Positions 21,142 to 33,490 of a stretch of DNA of 64,000 nucleotides are shown here, piece by piece; within the stretch, counting starts at the first letter, position 1, and every line of letters begins with the position of its first letter. The stretch spans positions 18,489,799 through 18,553,798 of the forward strand of contig CM033108.1 of assembly GCA_019321725.1 (NCBI GenBank), in the 5' to 3' direction. Origin of the DNA: Paulownia fortunei. Taxonomy: Eukaryota > Streptophyta > Magnoliopsida > Lamiales > Paulowniaceae. Made by a program: the position numbers and the translations under genes. The notes beneath the pieces were generated by a model. The model worked only from the letters and a program-made list of their open reading frames with translations. It made no database searches and was not told the origin of the DNA.

Positions 21142-23931
21142 TATGGGTGAGCATTAGGTCGGGTTTCTGGGTTTCGGGTTTTTAGAGGCGGATATCCAAC
21201 TTGCTGGGTAGTGTATTATGCTACCCGACACGTATCCAAACAAGTCGGGTACTCAAAAAATTGGGTACCCGATATGGTCGGGTTCGATTTTTTTTTATAT
21301 TGTTTGTTATTTTGCTGCACTGAAAAAAGAATTATATTACTAGTTACATACTCACATGATGATTATTTGGTGCAAGCATATGAATCTGAATCATTAATAT
21401 CATGATATTATCCTATTAAACCTAAAATAACCATAAATTAAGATGAATTAAATTGAATCTTAGCCTGTTTATAGTATTCTTTAAATTGTAACCCACCTGC
21501 TTGCCATAAAATATAGTCTCTCATTCATCAATCATCGCCATTTTGATTAGCCATTTTGATTAGCAAGTAGAATTTCGGAAGGCAAATAATATTTTAAAGA
21601 TACAGAAACAAATGAAGATAATAAAATATATGAAAATAACAAATGCAACAAAATTATAGAATAGGTTTTCCAAACAAAAAGTGTGCTACTCAACTTTCAA
21701 CATCATGCTTACTAAGTCCCAAATTCTTTCCAGTAGCTTTGCAATCTATTATATAATAAAATATAGAACAATCACTTGTACAAAATGCTAAATTTCAATT
21801 GATGAATGCAGCTTCACAATGTATTACCACATCCCTCAAATCATGTTTGCTTGTTCAGCCACCTTCAATGCAAATTGCTTGCTCCAGTAGAATAAAAAAC
21901 ATTCCAAACAACACGCAGTCACTCCTCTAATGCTACACCTAAAAGCAAAAGAAAAAAGAGAAACAAAAGTAAAAGTTCAATTATTTTTCCTTGGATAATT
22001 GAGTCTAAAAGATACTAAGCATTGAACCAAGTTGCAAAAGAGAAACCAGTGGAATACCTTATTAAAGAGAGTGGCTCATCAATCAAACATCAATAATTGT
22101 TGAATCTACCCCCAACTTAGATAATTCTACAAAAAAAAAAAAAAAAAATCAAGATATGAGTTATAAAGTAGAATATAATCATTATATGGGCATAAATGCA
22201 ATTGAATAAAAAACAATAATAAAAAACTAAAAAGTAAAAATGACAAATACCTTGATCAAGTTTTTCAATTTCACTCAAGTCCTCCTCCATATTTATTGGC
22301 TTGGAATTCAAACAAAGTCAATCTTGAGCACAAATAAGAACTTGCACTATTTTAGGAGACAAAAAACTTCTAAATGCATCAAGAACACGCTCACCAATGT
22401 CAAAATCACATATTTTTTTTTAAAATGATTTCAATATTGTGAACTAGATGAAACCTTTTTTCTTCTTTTTTAGATTGAGATGTAATATTATCTTCCTTAA
22501 CATAATCAACCTCTACCCCTCTATCTATATCAAAATCAAACTTCAAAGAATCAAATTATGTATAGTCCTTTTCATAGCAACATTACTAACCTCTTCTCTA
22601 GGGTTAGCTCCCCTCAAAATTTCCTCAGATATATCTTGTGAACCTGACATCTGCAAGATTTAAGAATAACAAAATCAATAGAAATAGAAAATACAACAAA
22701 AAAACAAACTTCATAAAATGACAACAAAAATGTAATTCAAATAGAACATAATGCAAAAAAATAAAAAAATACAAAGTTTGCATTATGTTCTAAATCAAAA
22801 CATAATGCACTGTTCTGAATCAGAACAAATCAGAATGCAAGTCTGCATTCTGATTCAATTTAGAAAAGATCAAAGCTTGACAACAATATACATTAAATAT
22901 TCATTTATTATTTTTCTTTTTGTTAAAGAAAGGAAGATTCTACACTATCCATATTTATCTTTTATTTGTCCCCAAAACAAGGTTGACAAAGGTTTTATCC
23001 ATCAAAAAGTAAAAATGAAGAAAAGTTGAGCAGTAAATTTATCAAACATTTGACTGTTTTTCTGCCCTTTGCTAATTTTATCTTAGCCAGTAATTAATAC
23101 AAAACCTTGTAGAATAAAAAAAATGAAAATAAAGAATAGGAAAAAAATTGTGTTATAGTTTAAAACTGGAGGAATTAATTCATAGTATTGCAAATCCAAT
23201 CCAAAAAAACACTTGAGAATTTAATCAACCCAAGCCAAATCACTTATCGACCATGATTAACCAATTGCACATTCCTTATCTTTTAATATTCTGATTCAAG
23301 AAATTGATAATATAAGCATTCTACTTTTTAAAAAAAAAAAATCTAAAATAATAAACCATTAAATAAGAGTGCTTAAACAATTGAACTCCTTAATCCTAAA
23401 TACAAGTATACAATCAAAGTCCACAACTCCACATTGAAATATGATACACATTACACATATATAGAGAGAGACAAAGACACAAACACAAAGTAAATATAAA
23501 TGGTGGAACCTACCTTTACTAATGCCACCGATGTCACCGTCGTCGTCAAAAAGTTGGATGTAGAGTGAGTGAAGGATAATTTGTGGTGTGAGGGTAAAAA
23601 TTGAAGTCTAAAAAAGAAGAATAAGTAAAGAGAAATAGAAGACTGAAGAAGAGTGAAGACTGAAGACTTAGAGGGAGGGAGACGTTTTTTCATAAATAAA
23701 ATAAACTGAAGCCCTAGAAGCCCCTAACCTTTTTCTATCTATTTTTTATTTTATTTTTTAAAAATTTGGGTATCCGATCAGATTTTTGGGTAGAAATTTT
23801 TCTACCCAAAAAACCAACCCGATTAAGAGTAATCGGGTATCAGGTAACACGACACCCGAATTAAAAAAAAAAATGGGACCCGATTGGGTTGGGACGGGAC
23901 CCAAAAATCCAAATCCGATTGTCCACCCCTA
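21142..23931 (-). mobile_element. Non-autonomous hAT element, 2.8 kb
   Basis: The ends form terminal inverted repeats (TATGGGTGAGCAT at the left; the right end reads TAGGGGTGGACAAT inverted), followed by subterminal GGGTA/CGGGT-rich repeats typical of plant hAT elements. The flanking 8 bp, CATTTAGT (21134-21141) and CATTCACT (23932-23939), agree at six of eight positions, as expected for an aged hAT target duplication. Only the start and end of a transposase gene remain inside. Confidence 0.8.
22083..22650 (-). pseudogene. hAT transposase remnant (N-terminus joined to C-terminal dimerisation domain)
   Basis: On the minus strand an ATG at 22650 starts MSGSQDISEEILRGANPREE, with stops soon after. 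At about 22400-22255 the frame reads VLDAFRSFLSPKIVQVLICA and EEDLSEIEKLDQ, the conserved C-terminal hAT dimerisation region. An intron (22127-22249, GTATTTG...TGTAG) leads to a last exon ending GVDSTIIDV and stop at 22083. The BED zinc finger and the DDE-type catalytic core are absent. This is an internal deletion derivative that could only move with a transposase supplied elsewhere. Confidence 0.8.
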
Positions 23932-23967
23932 CATTCACTATAGTAGATTCTGTAACCTTAAAAAAAG

Positions 23968-24045
23968 AATTTACTATGATGAGTGGGTTTTTCACACAAA
24001 TTAGATTTAGTATGATGAGTGGGTTTTATACATAAATTAGATATC
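23968..24045 (+). repeat. Two-copy direct repeat, about 40 bp
   Basis: The words TATGATGAGTGGGTTTT and ACAAATTAGAT or ATAAATTAGAT recur at about 23975 and 24011. It directly follows the hAT target site. Confidence 0.7.
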
Positions 24046-24607
24046 ATTCAATTAATATTTAATTAGTTTTCAAAAAAATTGTTACCTGAATGTGTTTTTT
24101 TATATTTATTTTGCAGAAAAAGAGCTTGGAACAAGAATGAGGGGTTCGCACAATCTTTGGTGGTGCTAGCCACAAAAAAACGAAAAAAAAAAAAAAGAAA
24201 TCCAAGCACCTAGGTGCCTGGAAAGCAGCACATAGGCACTGGGAAGATAGAAAGTTGAGCGCCTAGACGTTTCAATGCTAAAAAAAGGCCTTGGACAGAA
24301 ACAAGGACGCCTAGGTGCTCCAAAAATGGGCCTAGAAGCTATTTGGCGAGAAAAAAAAAAACATTTCCAACTCCACATCAACTATTGAAAGCCTATATAA
24401 GAGTTTTTGGTGGATTTTCATACTAGGATGAGAAGAAGAAAAATTCTGCTGAGAAATAAAAAATTCATGCAAGGAAACAAGAAAAATAAAATTTGGCGTA
24501 GATCGCTCAATCCGAAAATGAAATTTTGGCATCAAATCTGATTCTCAAATCCAATTTTTTTTTTTTTTCTTTCTTTTTCATATTTTTGAATATGTCTAAG
24601 ATGTTAT
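24046..24607. other. Possible degenerate LTR, non-coding
   Basis: Poly-A runs and GC-rich words such as GCACCTAGGTGCC (24207) resemble those in the family-B solo LTR (42190-42270). A TATA-like CCTATATAAGAG lies at 24390. No boundaries were found, so only a relic LTR is suggested. Confidence 0.3.
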
Positions 24608-24615
24608 GTACTTTA

Positions 24616-25623
24616 AGAGCAAATTTTAATCTTGGTCCCATGTGATTTGGGCAATTTCAATTTTAATATCTACGTTTCCAAAAAGTCATAAATAATTTTT
24701 TTTTTAATTAAAAATGGTCCTTCTGTTAAAAAATTAATGGCGCAACTAATTTGGCCATTAGTTTGTTGAAATTTGAGAGAAAATTAACGTAAAATTTTAA
24801 GGGAATATAGCAAATGAAAAATGACATAAAATATATAATAAATTACAAGAAATTTAATAAAAACTTAAAAAAAAACTTATGCATAAATTAAGAAACATTT
24901 ATAAAAAAATAAATAAATTACAGAATTATAGGAAAATTGATGAAAAAAATTAAAAACTTACAAAAAAACACAAAAAAAGTTATGACATTTTTTTAAGAAA
25001 TACAACAAATTTATATTATATTACAGGAAAACTTACAAAAAAAAATTATAGAAACCAATCACAGCTGTGATTTGATAATGCAGTTGTGGGTATAATTTAA
25101 CTAATACTTTATTATTTCTACAAATAATGTTTATACTTTTCTTAAATTCAAACAAAAATTAAATTATTTTAAATAATAATTCTTTTATGTTATTAATTTT
25201 TCTTTATAAAATTTCAAACTAAATTTAATGAAACTTAAAAAGTAAACATATTTGAAAATTATTGCACTAAAAATATAGGTAGGAATAAATTGTTCAAATT
25301 CAAACTTTAAACAAACACAATACAAAATAATTGAAATTACATATTCATAAATTTAAATCAAGGAAACATTTTAAAATAGTTTAAACAACATATTTGCATT
25401 ATTTCTTAATTCTCAAAAAAAAATTACAAAATCAAAAGAAAAACAAAAAAAAAATGTGATGTTACAAAAGGGCCACATGTGAAACACGTGCCTTATGCTA
25501 TTAATTTTTTATGGATGGGACTAAAATTGATGACTAAAATTCATTTTGGACTAAAAATACTTATGTTGGGACCAAAATTAAAATTGTCCCAAAACTATGG
25601 AACCACAAAGTGAAATTTGCTCT
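24616..25623. mobile_element. Mutator-like non-autonomous element, 1.0 kb
   Basis: Long imperfect terminal inverted repeats begin AGAGCAAATTT at both ends and extend at least 50 bp (both contain TTTGGGNCAATTT(C/T)AATTTT). The flanks GTACTTTA (24608-24615) and GTACTTTTA (25624-25632) fit a 9-bp target duplication with one lost T, the Mutator-superfamily size. The interior is AT-rich with no reading frame. Superfamily assignment rests on TIR length and target size only. Confidence 0.65.
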
Positions 25624-25632
25624 GTACTTTTA

Positions 25633-26455
25633 TAATGAGATAATTTTATTTTTCTAGGGTTATGATGTAGCTTACATATAATGTTCTAATTTCTTTTTTC
25701 TAGTTGAGTATTCTATATTAATTTTAATACTTGTATTTAACTAGCCATCAATTAAATAATTTATTAACCATAATGATATCAGGACTTGATTTACGTGTTT
25801 AGTTCATTGTGTTGAATAAAAAAATTACATGTAGGATATGAGTCGTTATACGACATCCACAAAATTTAATGAATTTTTGATTAGTTTAATTCACATAAAA
25901 ATACTGTAGGTTAGCAATTAAGAATATTTTCGTTAGACTTTGACAAAGGCTAATGAAAAAATAAGAGATTCTCGACTATCAATTAGGAGAATAAATTTAA
26001 AATGATGTAATAGAATATTTAATTTGAATTAATTATGGTAAAATTAAAAATCTTAAGTTTTTAATCCGTTGGATAAGCCTGAATTTGCTTTTGAGTGTTA
26101 TTCATTTTTAGTTTTATTTTAATTTTGCAATCATCAGTTTCATATTTCATTTATTCAAATAAATTTGGAGTTAACATAATTTTGATAGTTAATAATGGTC
26201 AATGTTCGTGAGAATGATACTTTACTCATTCACCTTTATTTGATAACGAAAATGTACACTTACATTTACAAAAATCGCTACATAATATAATTAGAGCCGT
26301 GATAAATCTTTGATACAAAATCATTACATATGTTCATTTGTCATGTTTTATTCTCATCCCTTCATCCTTTAACAACCTATACATATATTCTCTTGACCCT
26401 GAATTGATGTTTACAAGGTCAAAAGGGCTGTTATTTCGGGTTTCCATTGATTCTT
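25633..26455. other. AT-rich intergenic DNA upstream of the Alba gene
   Basis: No gene recognised. The right end is the promoter region of the Alba gene. Confidence 0.5.
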
Positions 26456-26461
26456 TATTCT

Positions 26462-26470
26462 TATATAAAG
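26462..26470 (+). promoter_or_regulatory. TATA box of Alba gene
   Basis: TATATAAAG lies about 140 bp before the ATG at 26605, leaving room for a leader of roughly 100 bases. Confidence 0.6.
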
Positions 26471-26604
26471 GATCTACCTGTTTTTCAAGCAACGCCTCCC
26501 ATTTCACCCACTCTATAGATAGTAGTACCCAAACTTAAGTAAAAAGCAGAGAAAAGAATAGAAGAAGCAAGAGAAAACAGTGGATTCTTTAAGAAAGAAA
26601 AAAA

Positions 26605-28821
26605 ATGACAATGGCACCAGCTGCAATGAAACAAACAAATAATGAAAATCTGAAGAAGAACAGAATTCAAGTGTCCAACACCAAGAAACCCCTCTTCTTC
26701 TACGTCAATCTTGCAAAGGTTATTTACTGCTAATCTCTCTTCTCTGTCTTTCTACTTGTATACTTGTCTTTCTCCATTTATACTTGTATAAATGCACTTT
26801 TATGAAATCACTTTGCTAAAATCCTATGTATAAATGATACTATGAGGAATTTGAATTTAATTAGAGATCACAATTATTTGGCTTTGGTAGAAGTTTCGCA
26901 AAGCGTCTTACAAGTTGAAAATCACCTTTGGATATCTAAGGCTATATCTTGAAGGTGTTTGGTAGTAATAACCTCATTAGCTCCCAATTATTAAATATTA
27001 AAGTAGCTTTTAATATAACTAACTTAGAGGCTCATATTGTCCAAAATGTAATTGTTTTTGCATTACTGATTTTTCTTTAAGTGCAATTTTTGAAGTTTTG
27101 GTTTGGATTGGCAACCTGGTTTTTGGTATTTCTAGGACATTTTTAATAAGACATTAGTTAGATGGTTTGAGGGATTGGATAAAGCACAAAGCCCACTTTC
27201 CTACATTTTAATGGGATTCTAATTCTGTACCATAGTATTGTACATGCCAAATTCCAAGATTCATTGATCATAATTAGCAACTTGAAGATTTTTCTGTAGT
27301 CTTTAATGAAAGCTTTTTGAATGACAAGACACTTAAATATTTTGGCTTTTTTCATTAAGAGGGAGATGAATTAATAGTATTTCCACGTTCTTAAGATAAT
27401 TAACTCTTTTTTTTTTTTTTTGAGAAGGATAACTTTGTAACATTTGTTTAATACATCCATCAATAATCAATAAATTTTGTTGAATAATAACATAACAGGA
27501 TAAAGACTCATAATATGATAATTATTTGTTGAACGTAACAAATTTATAGACTAATCAAGTCAATTTATACCAGGTGAGATTATACATATGCAAAAGAAAT
27601 TTCTATTACTACAAAGCAATTTCACAATTGAGGTGTGTATAACTTCTAGTTTAGGTGAAAGTTTGTGAACTTTTTTCTAGTCTTCTATTTTATGAATTTG
27701 TGGATGCTAATTAGTTCATATATTAATTACTTTATCTCTTTAATTTATTAATATGCATGTAAAAGTATACATACTTCTTCCTTATTTTGGTTTTGTTTGA
27801 TGGAAATTTGTTTTTATTGTTTGACACAGAGGTACTTACAACAGCATGACGAGATTGAGCTTTCTGCTTTGGGCATGGGTAACATATCATACGTCTTTCT
27901 TCTTTAGCTCTTTTTCTTTGGGAAATTCTTCTCACCCTCCTCTTGCATTTCTTTATATATGAACCTGAAATTTCACAAATCTAAATAATTCTTAATATTG
28001 TTTTGCTCAATTAGGATCTTAATTCAGTTGTCCTTACAATTATTTTGCACTACTTACCACAGCAATCACAACAGTTGTCACAATAGCTGAGATTTTGAAG
28101 AACAATGGATTTGCCAAAGAGAAGAGTAAGTAACTTGACTGGCCCTCAACAAAGAAATTAAGGCAGAATGAGAGTGTCACACCAAGGATAATGCTCTTGT
28201 AATTGATTGTCACAGGTATTTTGACATCCACAGTTGGAATGAAAGATCAAGACAAGGGCCGTATAGTGAACAAAGCCAGGGTGAGTTCTGTGTCTACACT
28301 TTTGCTTATGATATATTTGGATTCTAATTGTTTGTTAAAAATTCATCCAACCCAGCTACTAAACCACTAAAACTTCCCATCTAACTCATTCTAGGCCAGA
28401 TAGAGATCTAAACAGCCTCAAGATCATGAAAAATATTTGGCCAAAATTGTAGTTTTCAACCATTGGAATCATACAATGTGGTGGCAAATTTTTATTACTG
28501 AACTTGAAATCTTGTTTGCTACTAACTTATTCGAACCATTGAGCTACGGCCAATCGATCATATGGGTTGATCTCTAGGTTTTTAAACTTCGGTTAGACTA
28601 TTCCTCATATTCACATTGTAACCAATTGTTTCTTACATATCAACAAGATTTTTGATGCCCTTAGTATTGTGTTACCATTTCAGATTGAAATAGTGCTCGA
28701 GAAATCAGAAAAATTCGACTCCCTAATGAGTGCAAGCCATGCAGTGCAACATACATCTGCCAATGAGAAAGTTGTTGCCAATGGAAACGTTGTTACCAAT
28801 GGGAAAGTTGAAAACAAGTAG
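26605..28821 (+). CDS. Alba-domain DNA/RNA-binding protein, five exons
   Basis: Exons 26605-26718, 27830-27878, 28063-28125, 28216-28280 and 28684-28821 join in frame, all with GT-AG introns, to 142 residues. The Alba fold is continuous from IQVSNTKKPLFFYVNLAK (residues 21-38) through the RYLQQHDEIELSALGMAI helix and VVTIAEILKNNGFA, to the strands ILTSTVGMKD and IVNKARIEIVLEK. Plant relatives are the small single-domain Alba proteins of the At2g34160 type, thought to bind RNA or DNA in nucleus and cytoplasm. The short C-terminal tail is repetitive (VVANG, VVTNG). No defect is seen, so this is probably a working gene. The first ATG of the frame was chosen; an internal Met at residue 3 or 8 is possible. 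Confidence 0.93.
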
Positions 28822-29660
28822 TAGCAAGAAGATGGTCTTCTCTTGTAGTTTAATGTTCATTGCCATTCTTATATAATGTATCTCAGTACAGATATGTGGA
28901 AATAGCTAATACTTTAATTTTCCATTTATATCTGCCATTGTATTACATTTATCCGGAAAGCAAAGTGATAGCAATGCCATTCTTAATCTGATGTTGTAGA
29001 AGATGTGCTTGTAAGCTGTAAATTTGCTGCCTTACAGGTGTAACTTCTTTCTGTTTCTTGGTGAACTTGTATGTTCTCAAGATACAACAAGTGATATGTT
29101 ATTTTCAGTTGTAAGAGCGGAAAGACAGTTTACAATTTTTGTTTTCGTCCTTTCATTCTTTGTTTATATACTAGTGCATTAGCCGGCTGTAGCCCATGAC
29201 TTGATTTGCATCCATATATTTGGAGTAAGAGTTTTTTAACTTTCTGTTGGAATAGAACTCTATTTTGTGATAAGGATGATAATACATGTATAAATAAGTT
29301 GTACATTTAGTAAATTGAGTGAAAAATAATCACGTTTCTCCCACAAGTTATGTGTCCTGAAAAATCTTTACGTTTCTCTGCGTTCCATCATAGAGCATCG
29401 CCAAAAAACTCTTAAGAGTTTAAGTTGTGTAAAGCAATTAGATAGCTTTGGTAGTGATCAATTAAGTCCATCTTAGAGCATTGATCCAAATGATGATCGA
29501 CAAGTTTCCCCTGTATAAGATAATATATATTAGGTGTCCAAAAATTTCTAATTGTGGTATCAAAACCAATAGTTTTCCGTTTCATAATTAAATACATTGA
29601 ACATATTTATTTGTGAACTTGAAAAATTAAAAGCATAATTTAATGCAAGCATGAAAATGG
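28822..29660 (+). other. Alba gene 3' flank and spacer
   Basis: This presumably holds the 3' UTR to about 29150. Nothing else was recognised. Confidence 0.45.
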
Positions 29661-30200
29661 GTCACCAGATTTACAGTGAAATGTAATATTTTGTATGTGG
29701 ATTACTGTATTTAATATTGGTGATAATTGGAAGAGACATTACAATGACTTTAGGCCGAAAAATCAGATATGTTTTTTATATTTTGATGATGATTTTGATA
29801 CCATACTATTGCATTAAAAGACCCTTAAACGCATATATTTTACATTGAAGATGGATGAAAAATGAGAGAAATATTGTCAAAAGTTGACTATAAAGCTAAA
29901 ACGGACACTGAAAAATCAACATTGCACGGACAGAAAACAAAAAAAAAAAGAAAGAAAAAAGAAAAAATGAGAGGCGATGGTGCTAGCTCCAGCTTGTGAG
30001 CGAATAGCTAGCATGTGCGGAGCCAATAGTAGTTGGAGGCGCTAATAGGCCATTTGCCGGCCCCAGAGCCATAAGGGCGCATTTGGCATACTACACAAAA
30101 TCCAAAAAAAAAAATAAAAAAAATAGGACCAGCTGGTGCTTTCTGTGTCGATGCCAGAGCTGGCATCTACTTATCAAGGCCGCGTTTGGCACGGGAAAAT
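29661..30200. other. GC-word island in AT-rich DNA, possible relic LTR
   Basis: A poly-purine run (29939-29966) is followed by unusually GC-rich text (about 29970-30075 and 30125-30195), with short inverted words such as GCCAGAGCTGGC. The composition resembles the U3 of the Athila-like LTRs elsewhere in the window. No termini were identified. Confidence 0.25.
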
Positions 30201-31924
30201 TTTGAGTTTTTCCTTTTATGCAATTAAACATTTCTTTGGCTAGTGGTGTTTATCACTGCACATGAGTGGCACATTCGAGTAATGTTTTGGTAAATTTTCA
30301 ACAAGAATTATATATTTATTGACCCTACTATTTATGCATTAATTTCATTGGAAATTAATTTTAATAATTTTGAAATGTTATTTTGCATATTTTTGTATCC
30401 ACGCAAAATAGTATTGGCAGGTTAAAATATTTTTTTCAAGTCTAGAATATATTTTACCTTCCTTCGTGGTTGATTAGAATATGGCTAGAAGAACGCATGC
30501 TTCTTTTTTACATTTTACGTGATAAGGCAATTTAATTTGATTCAATATGAATATGCATGAATGTAAACGGCATAGGAATTGATATTTTGGTGTTCATGTA
30601 AATTATGTGTTATTTTGTTATTTATGATTGTGACAAATAATTAGTGACACATATAGTATTCCTAATTTTTTCAATAGATCAATTTAATAAGTCTTGAAAT
30701 AACGTAATTTTGTATTTTGTATTTTTTTAGGCATGTATTTCTTGAGCTATATTTTTGGAAGACCATCTATTATTATTATACCCTTCATAGGATAAAATTA
30801 TCTTAACATGATGCACTTGTAAGTCTTTAGATTAGTCTTTAAATTTCTGTACATCATCAGCTTGTAACCAAGTAAAGATGAACATCATTACTTCTTCAGG
30901 TGCTATTAAGATCATGAAGACGGGGCATTATGGGCTTTAATCCACGCAAAAATGTCTCCTATTGATTTTTTAGTATCGAGCTACTTCCTCCTAAGAAGCA
31001 GAAGGAGAAGTGGTTTTTTGTTGGCACAATCATATTTCTCAACATCTCAGATTGGTTAAATGAAGCATGCAACATTCGCATCGTGAAATCTTAGATTTTG
31101 GTTCTTGCTTTGTAGATTATGGCAAGTGTTTGATGAATAGAGGCTTTTGCTTTGTGTTGTTGTACCACTATGTGAGACATGAAAGTCAGTGCAAGGCTAG
31201 AAATACGATTTTATTCAACAAATGGTGGCACTCTAGAACTAGAAAAATGCTATTTATAAATTATTACAATTGATTTTGCTTTAAAAAATAAGAGTTTTAA
31301 ACTAGTTGATTTCCTACAAATTTTTTAGTAGCTTCTACAATAAAAAATTATTGTTGCGTAAAGAAAAAAAAATTCGAAATGGGGATTTTTCAGTGGCTAA
31401 TTTGATTGGAATTTATTTTATGCCTTTGAAGCACCCTACTTGCACAATGGTTGAATGGAGCAAATTAAATGTATTTTTTAAGTTATATATTTTCAGAAAG
31501 TATAAGACATTTGTTCATCATTTGAATAACTAGTAGCCTTTATTAATGTTCATAAACCTTTGTAAATTTCCAAATTACACTCAGTTAATATCCTTTAATG
31601 ACTATCAAGGAATCACAACATTCATTAAAGTACTTTATATATAAAGTTACTATGATGTTTTTGATCGAAGAATTAATAGTATATCCAAATTATTAATTTT
31701 TAATCCAATGATTCTGGTCGGTAATGCTTAAAATAAAATATTTTGAGATTTATTTCGTAATCATCATCCTATAGGATGTGTTATATTAAATTATGAGTTC
31801 AATACCCACTCCAATAAAAGTTAAATAAGAGACATTTTGAGTCCGTTGACTCGAAAAATCCTATAACAAATAGCTATCAAGGTGTATGCACCATCATTGC
31901 ACCAGATTACTACCTCCTTCAATA
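30201..31924. other. Intergenic DNA without a recognised gene
   Basis: Short plus-strand open frames (31067-31273, 31306-31533) share no domain with a known family and show no splice context. They may be transposon debris. Confidence 0.4.
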
Positions 31925-31929
31925 TCAAT

Positions 31930-32083
31930 TATAAATACCACCTCTCAATTCATTATGAGGTACGCCGTTGATGCTTTATGCATTTATTCTCATCAGCTCT
32001 CTTGCTGACTTGACGTCGGAGAGGTATCGCTGGGCAAATCTCGGGGACCCCTAACTATTTGTACATGTTGTAGGCAGTGACCT
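31930..32083 (+). repeat. Tat-lineage LTR fragment (R-U5)
   Basis: TATAAATACC at 31930 is followed by the signature GACTTGACGTCGGAGAGG (about 32008) and a GGGGACCCC block, ending near TTGTAGGCAG (32068). The same order appears in the LTR at 57000-57117 (minus strand) and at 15627-15785. It looks like a truncated or solo LTR with no attached pol. Confidence 0.6.
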
Positions 32084-33485
32084 TTCAATCCATCTATCCA
32101 TCCACCAACTGTGAAAGAAGAAGAGGTTATAGCAAGTAAGTGGAGCGCTACACTTGATAAATCAACATTTAGTGATTGGACCAGTTCCACATCACTATAT
32201 ATATCACATAGTCATTTATATCATAGAGGATTGACTGAAAAAGTTAACACTGGACGTAAAGAGTAATAGTTGTTGGCACTCTTTGTTATTGTAGAGGAGG
32301 GAGCCCTTTTTTTTTTAATTCTTGGTTTCTACTCTAAATCAATAAAATAAAACCAACAAAATAAAAAAGAAAAAACTTGGTTCAAAACTGATGGAATTTA
32401 AAATAAATTTTATGAATTTTATAATAAAAAATTATATTAAAAATATAGGACCTTTATAATTGATTCACTTACCTTTTGTTGTATTTTTTTATACTTGAAA
32501 AAGGTCAAAAATCAATCACGAACTAAAATACTTCACTTTCACAATTCAAATGCTACCTTTATGGTATTTTTATCACACTTTGATCACAATAGCCCTCCTC
32601 TCTCTTTTTCTATTGATTTTTTTTATGTATGTTTTCTTTTCTACATAGTTTGGTGGTTTTTCTTCAGTGTATAATAAAAGTGGGAGAGTTGATTATCGTT
32701 GGTAGAGAAGTTGAGATTGATGGGACGATATTATTAATGTGTTGTTGGATGATTTTCTGCCACAAGAAACCACTCCAACCCAAACACTCCCACCAAAATT
32801 TCAATTTCAAACAACTTGGTCGGGTCAACTATCATGGGTGACCCATTAACCTTTTTTTTATTTTACTTAATATTTCTTACATCTCCCACTAGCACATGAG
32901 AACTGAACCAATGTCTATTGTGTTCATAAATACACCAATAAATTTATACAAGCAAATAGATCATGTGACCAACGAGCATATCAAATAAGAGCTTAGATCC
33001 AATACACCGATTAATGATATATAGCAACTCAATTCCAAATATATAGGAGGACATTTAACTTTATATACCTCAAACTTCTTTTACTACACCAATCAATATA
33101 TCTCTTATCCCTTAGTCAATATATACAAGAGCATACTTGATTTGAAAAAAATGCTATCAACAATTATGTTCTAACAACTAAGTAAAAATATAATTAGCCG
33201 GCTTGTGAATACAAGACATGAGCGTCAGTAAAATTCAGTCTTCCTTTCCCATTAGAATCTCTCGACTTTAAAATAGTTTCTTTCTTATACATGTACCGCA
33301 CTACCGTATCATCCATGGTTATTGGTAACATGCTAAAGTAGCAATACTAATATAAAGTTTCAAGAAGTATTTGGAAGTCTTAAGGGTATAAAATGAGGTC
33401 ATACAAACCTCTGAGTCTCACATAATGAGAAAGCAGGGGTTTATTTACTCATCACCAAAATTGTCATATAAACACACCAGGTATG
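32084..33485. other. Non-coding spacer
   Basis: AT-rich. CTCCCACTAGCACA at 32884 reads on the minus strand as a GTGGGAG purine tract like the polypurine tracts of copia elements, but no adjoining coding region was confirmed. Confidence 0.35.
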
Positions 33486-33490
33486 AAAAC

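Noticed and set aside
21142..23931. Telomere-like or satellite repeat from the GGGTA/CGGGT words
   Set aside because: The words are subterminal repeats confined to the two ends of a hAT element with TIRs and 8-bp target copies.
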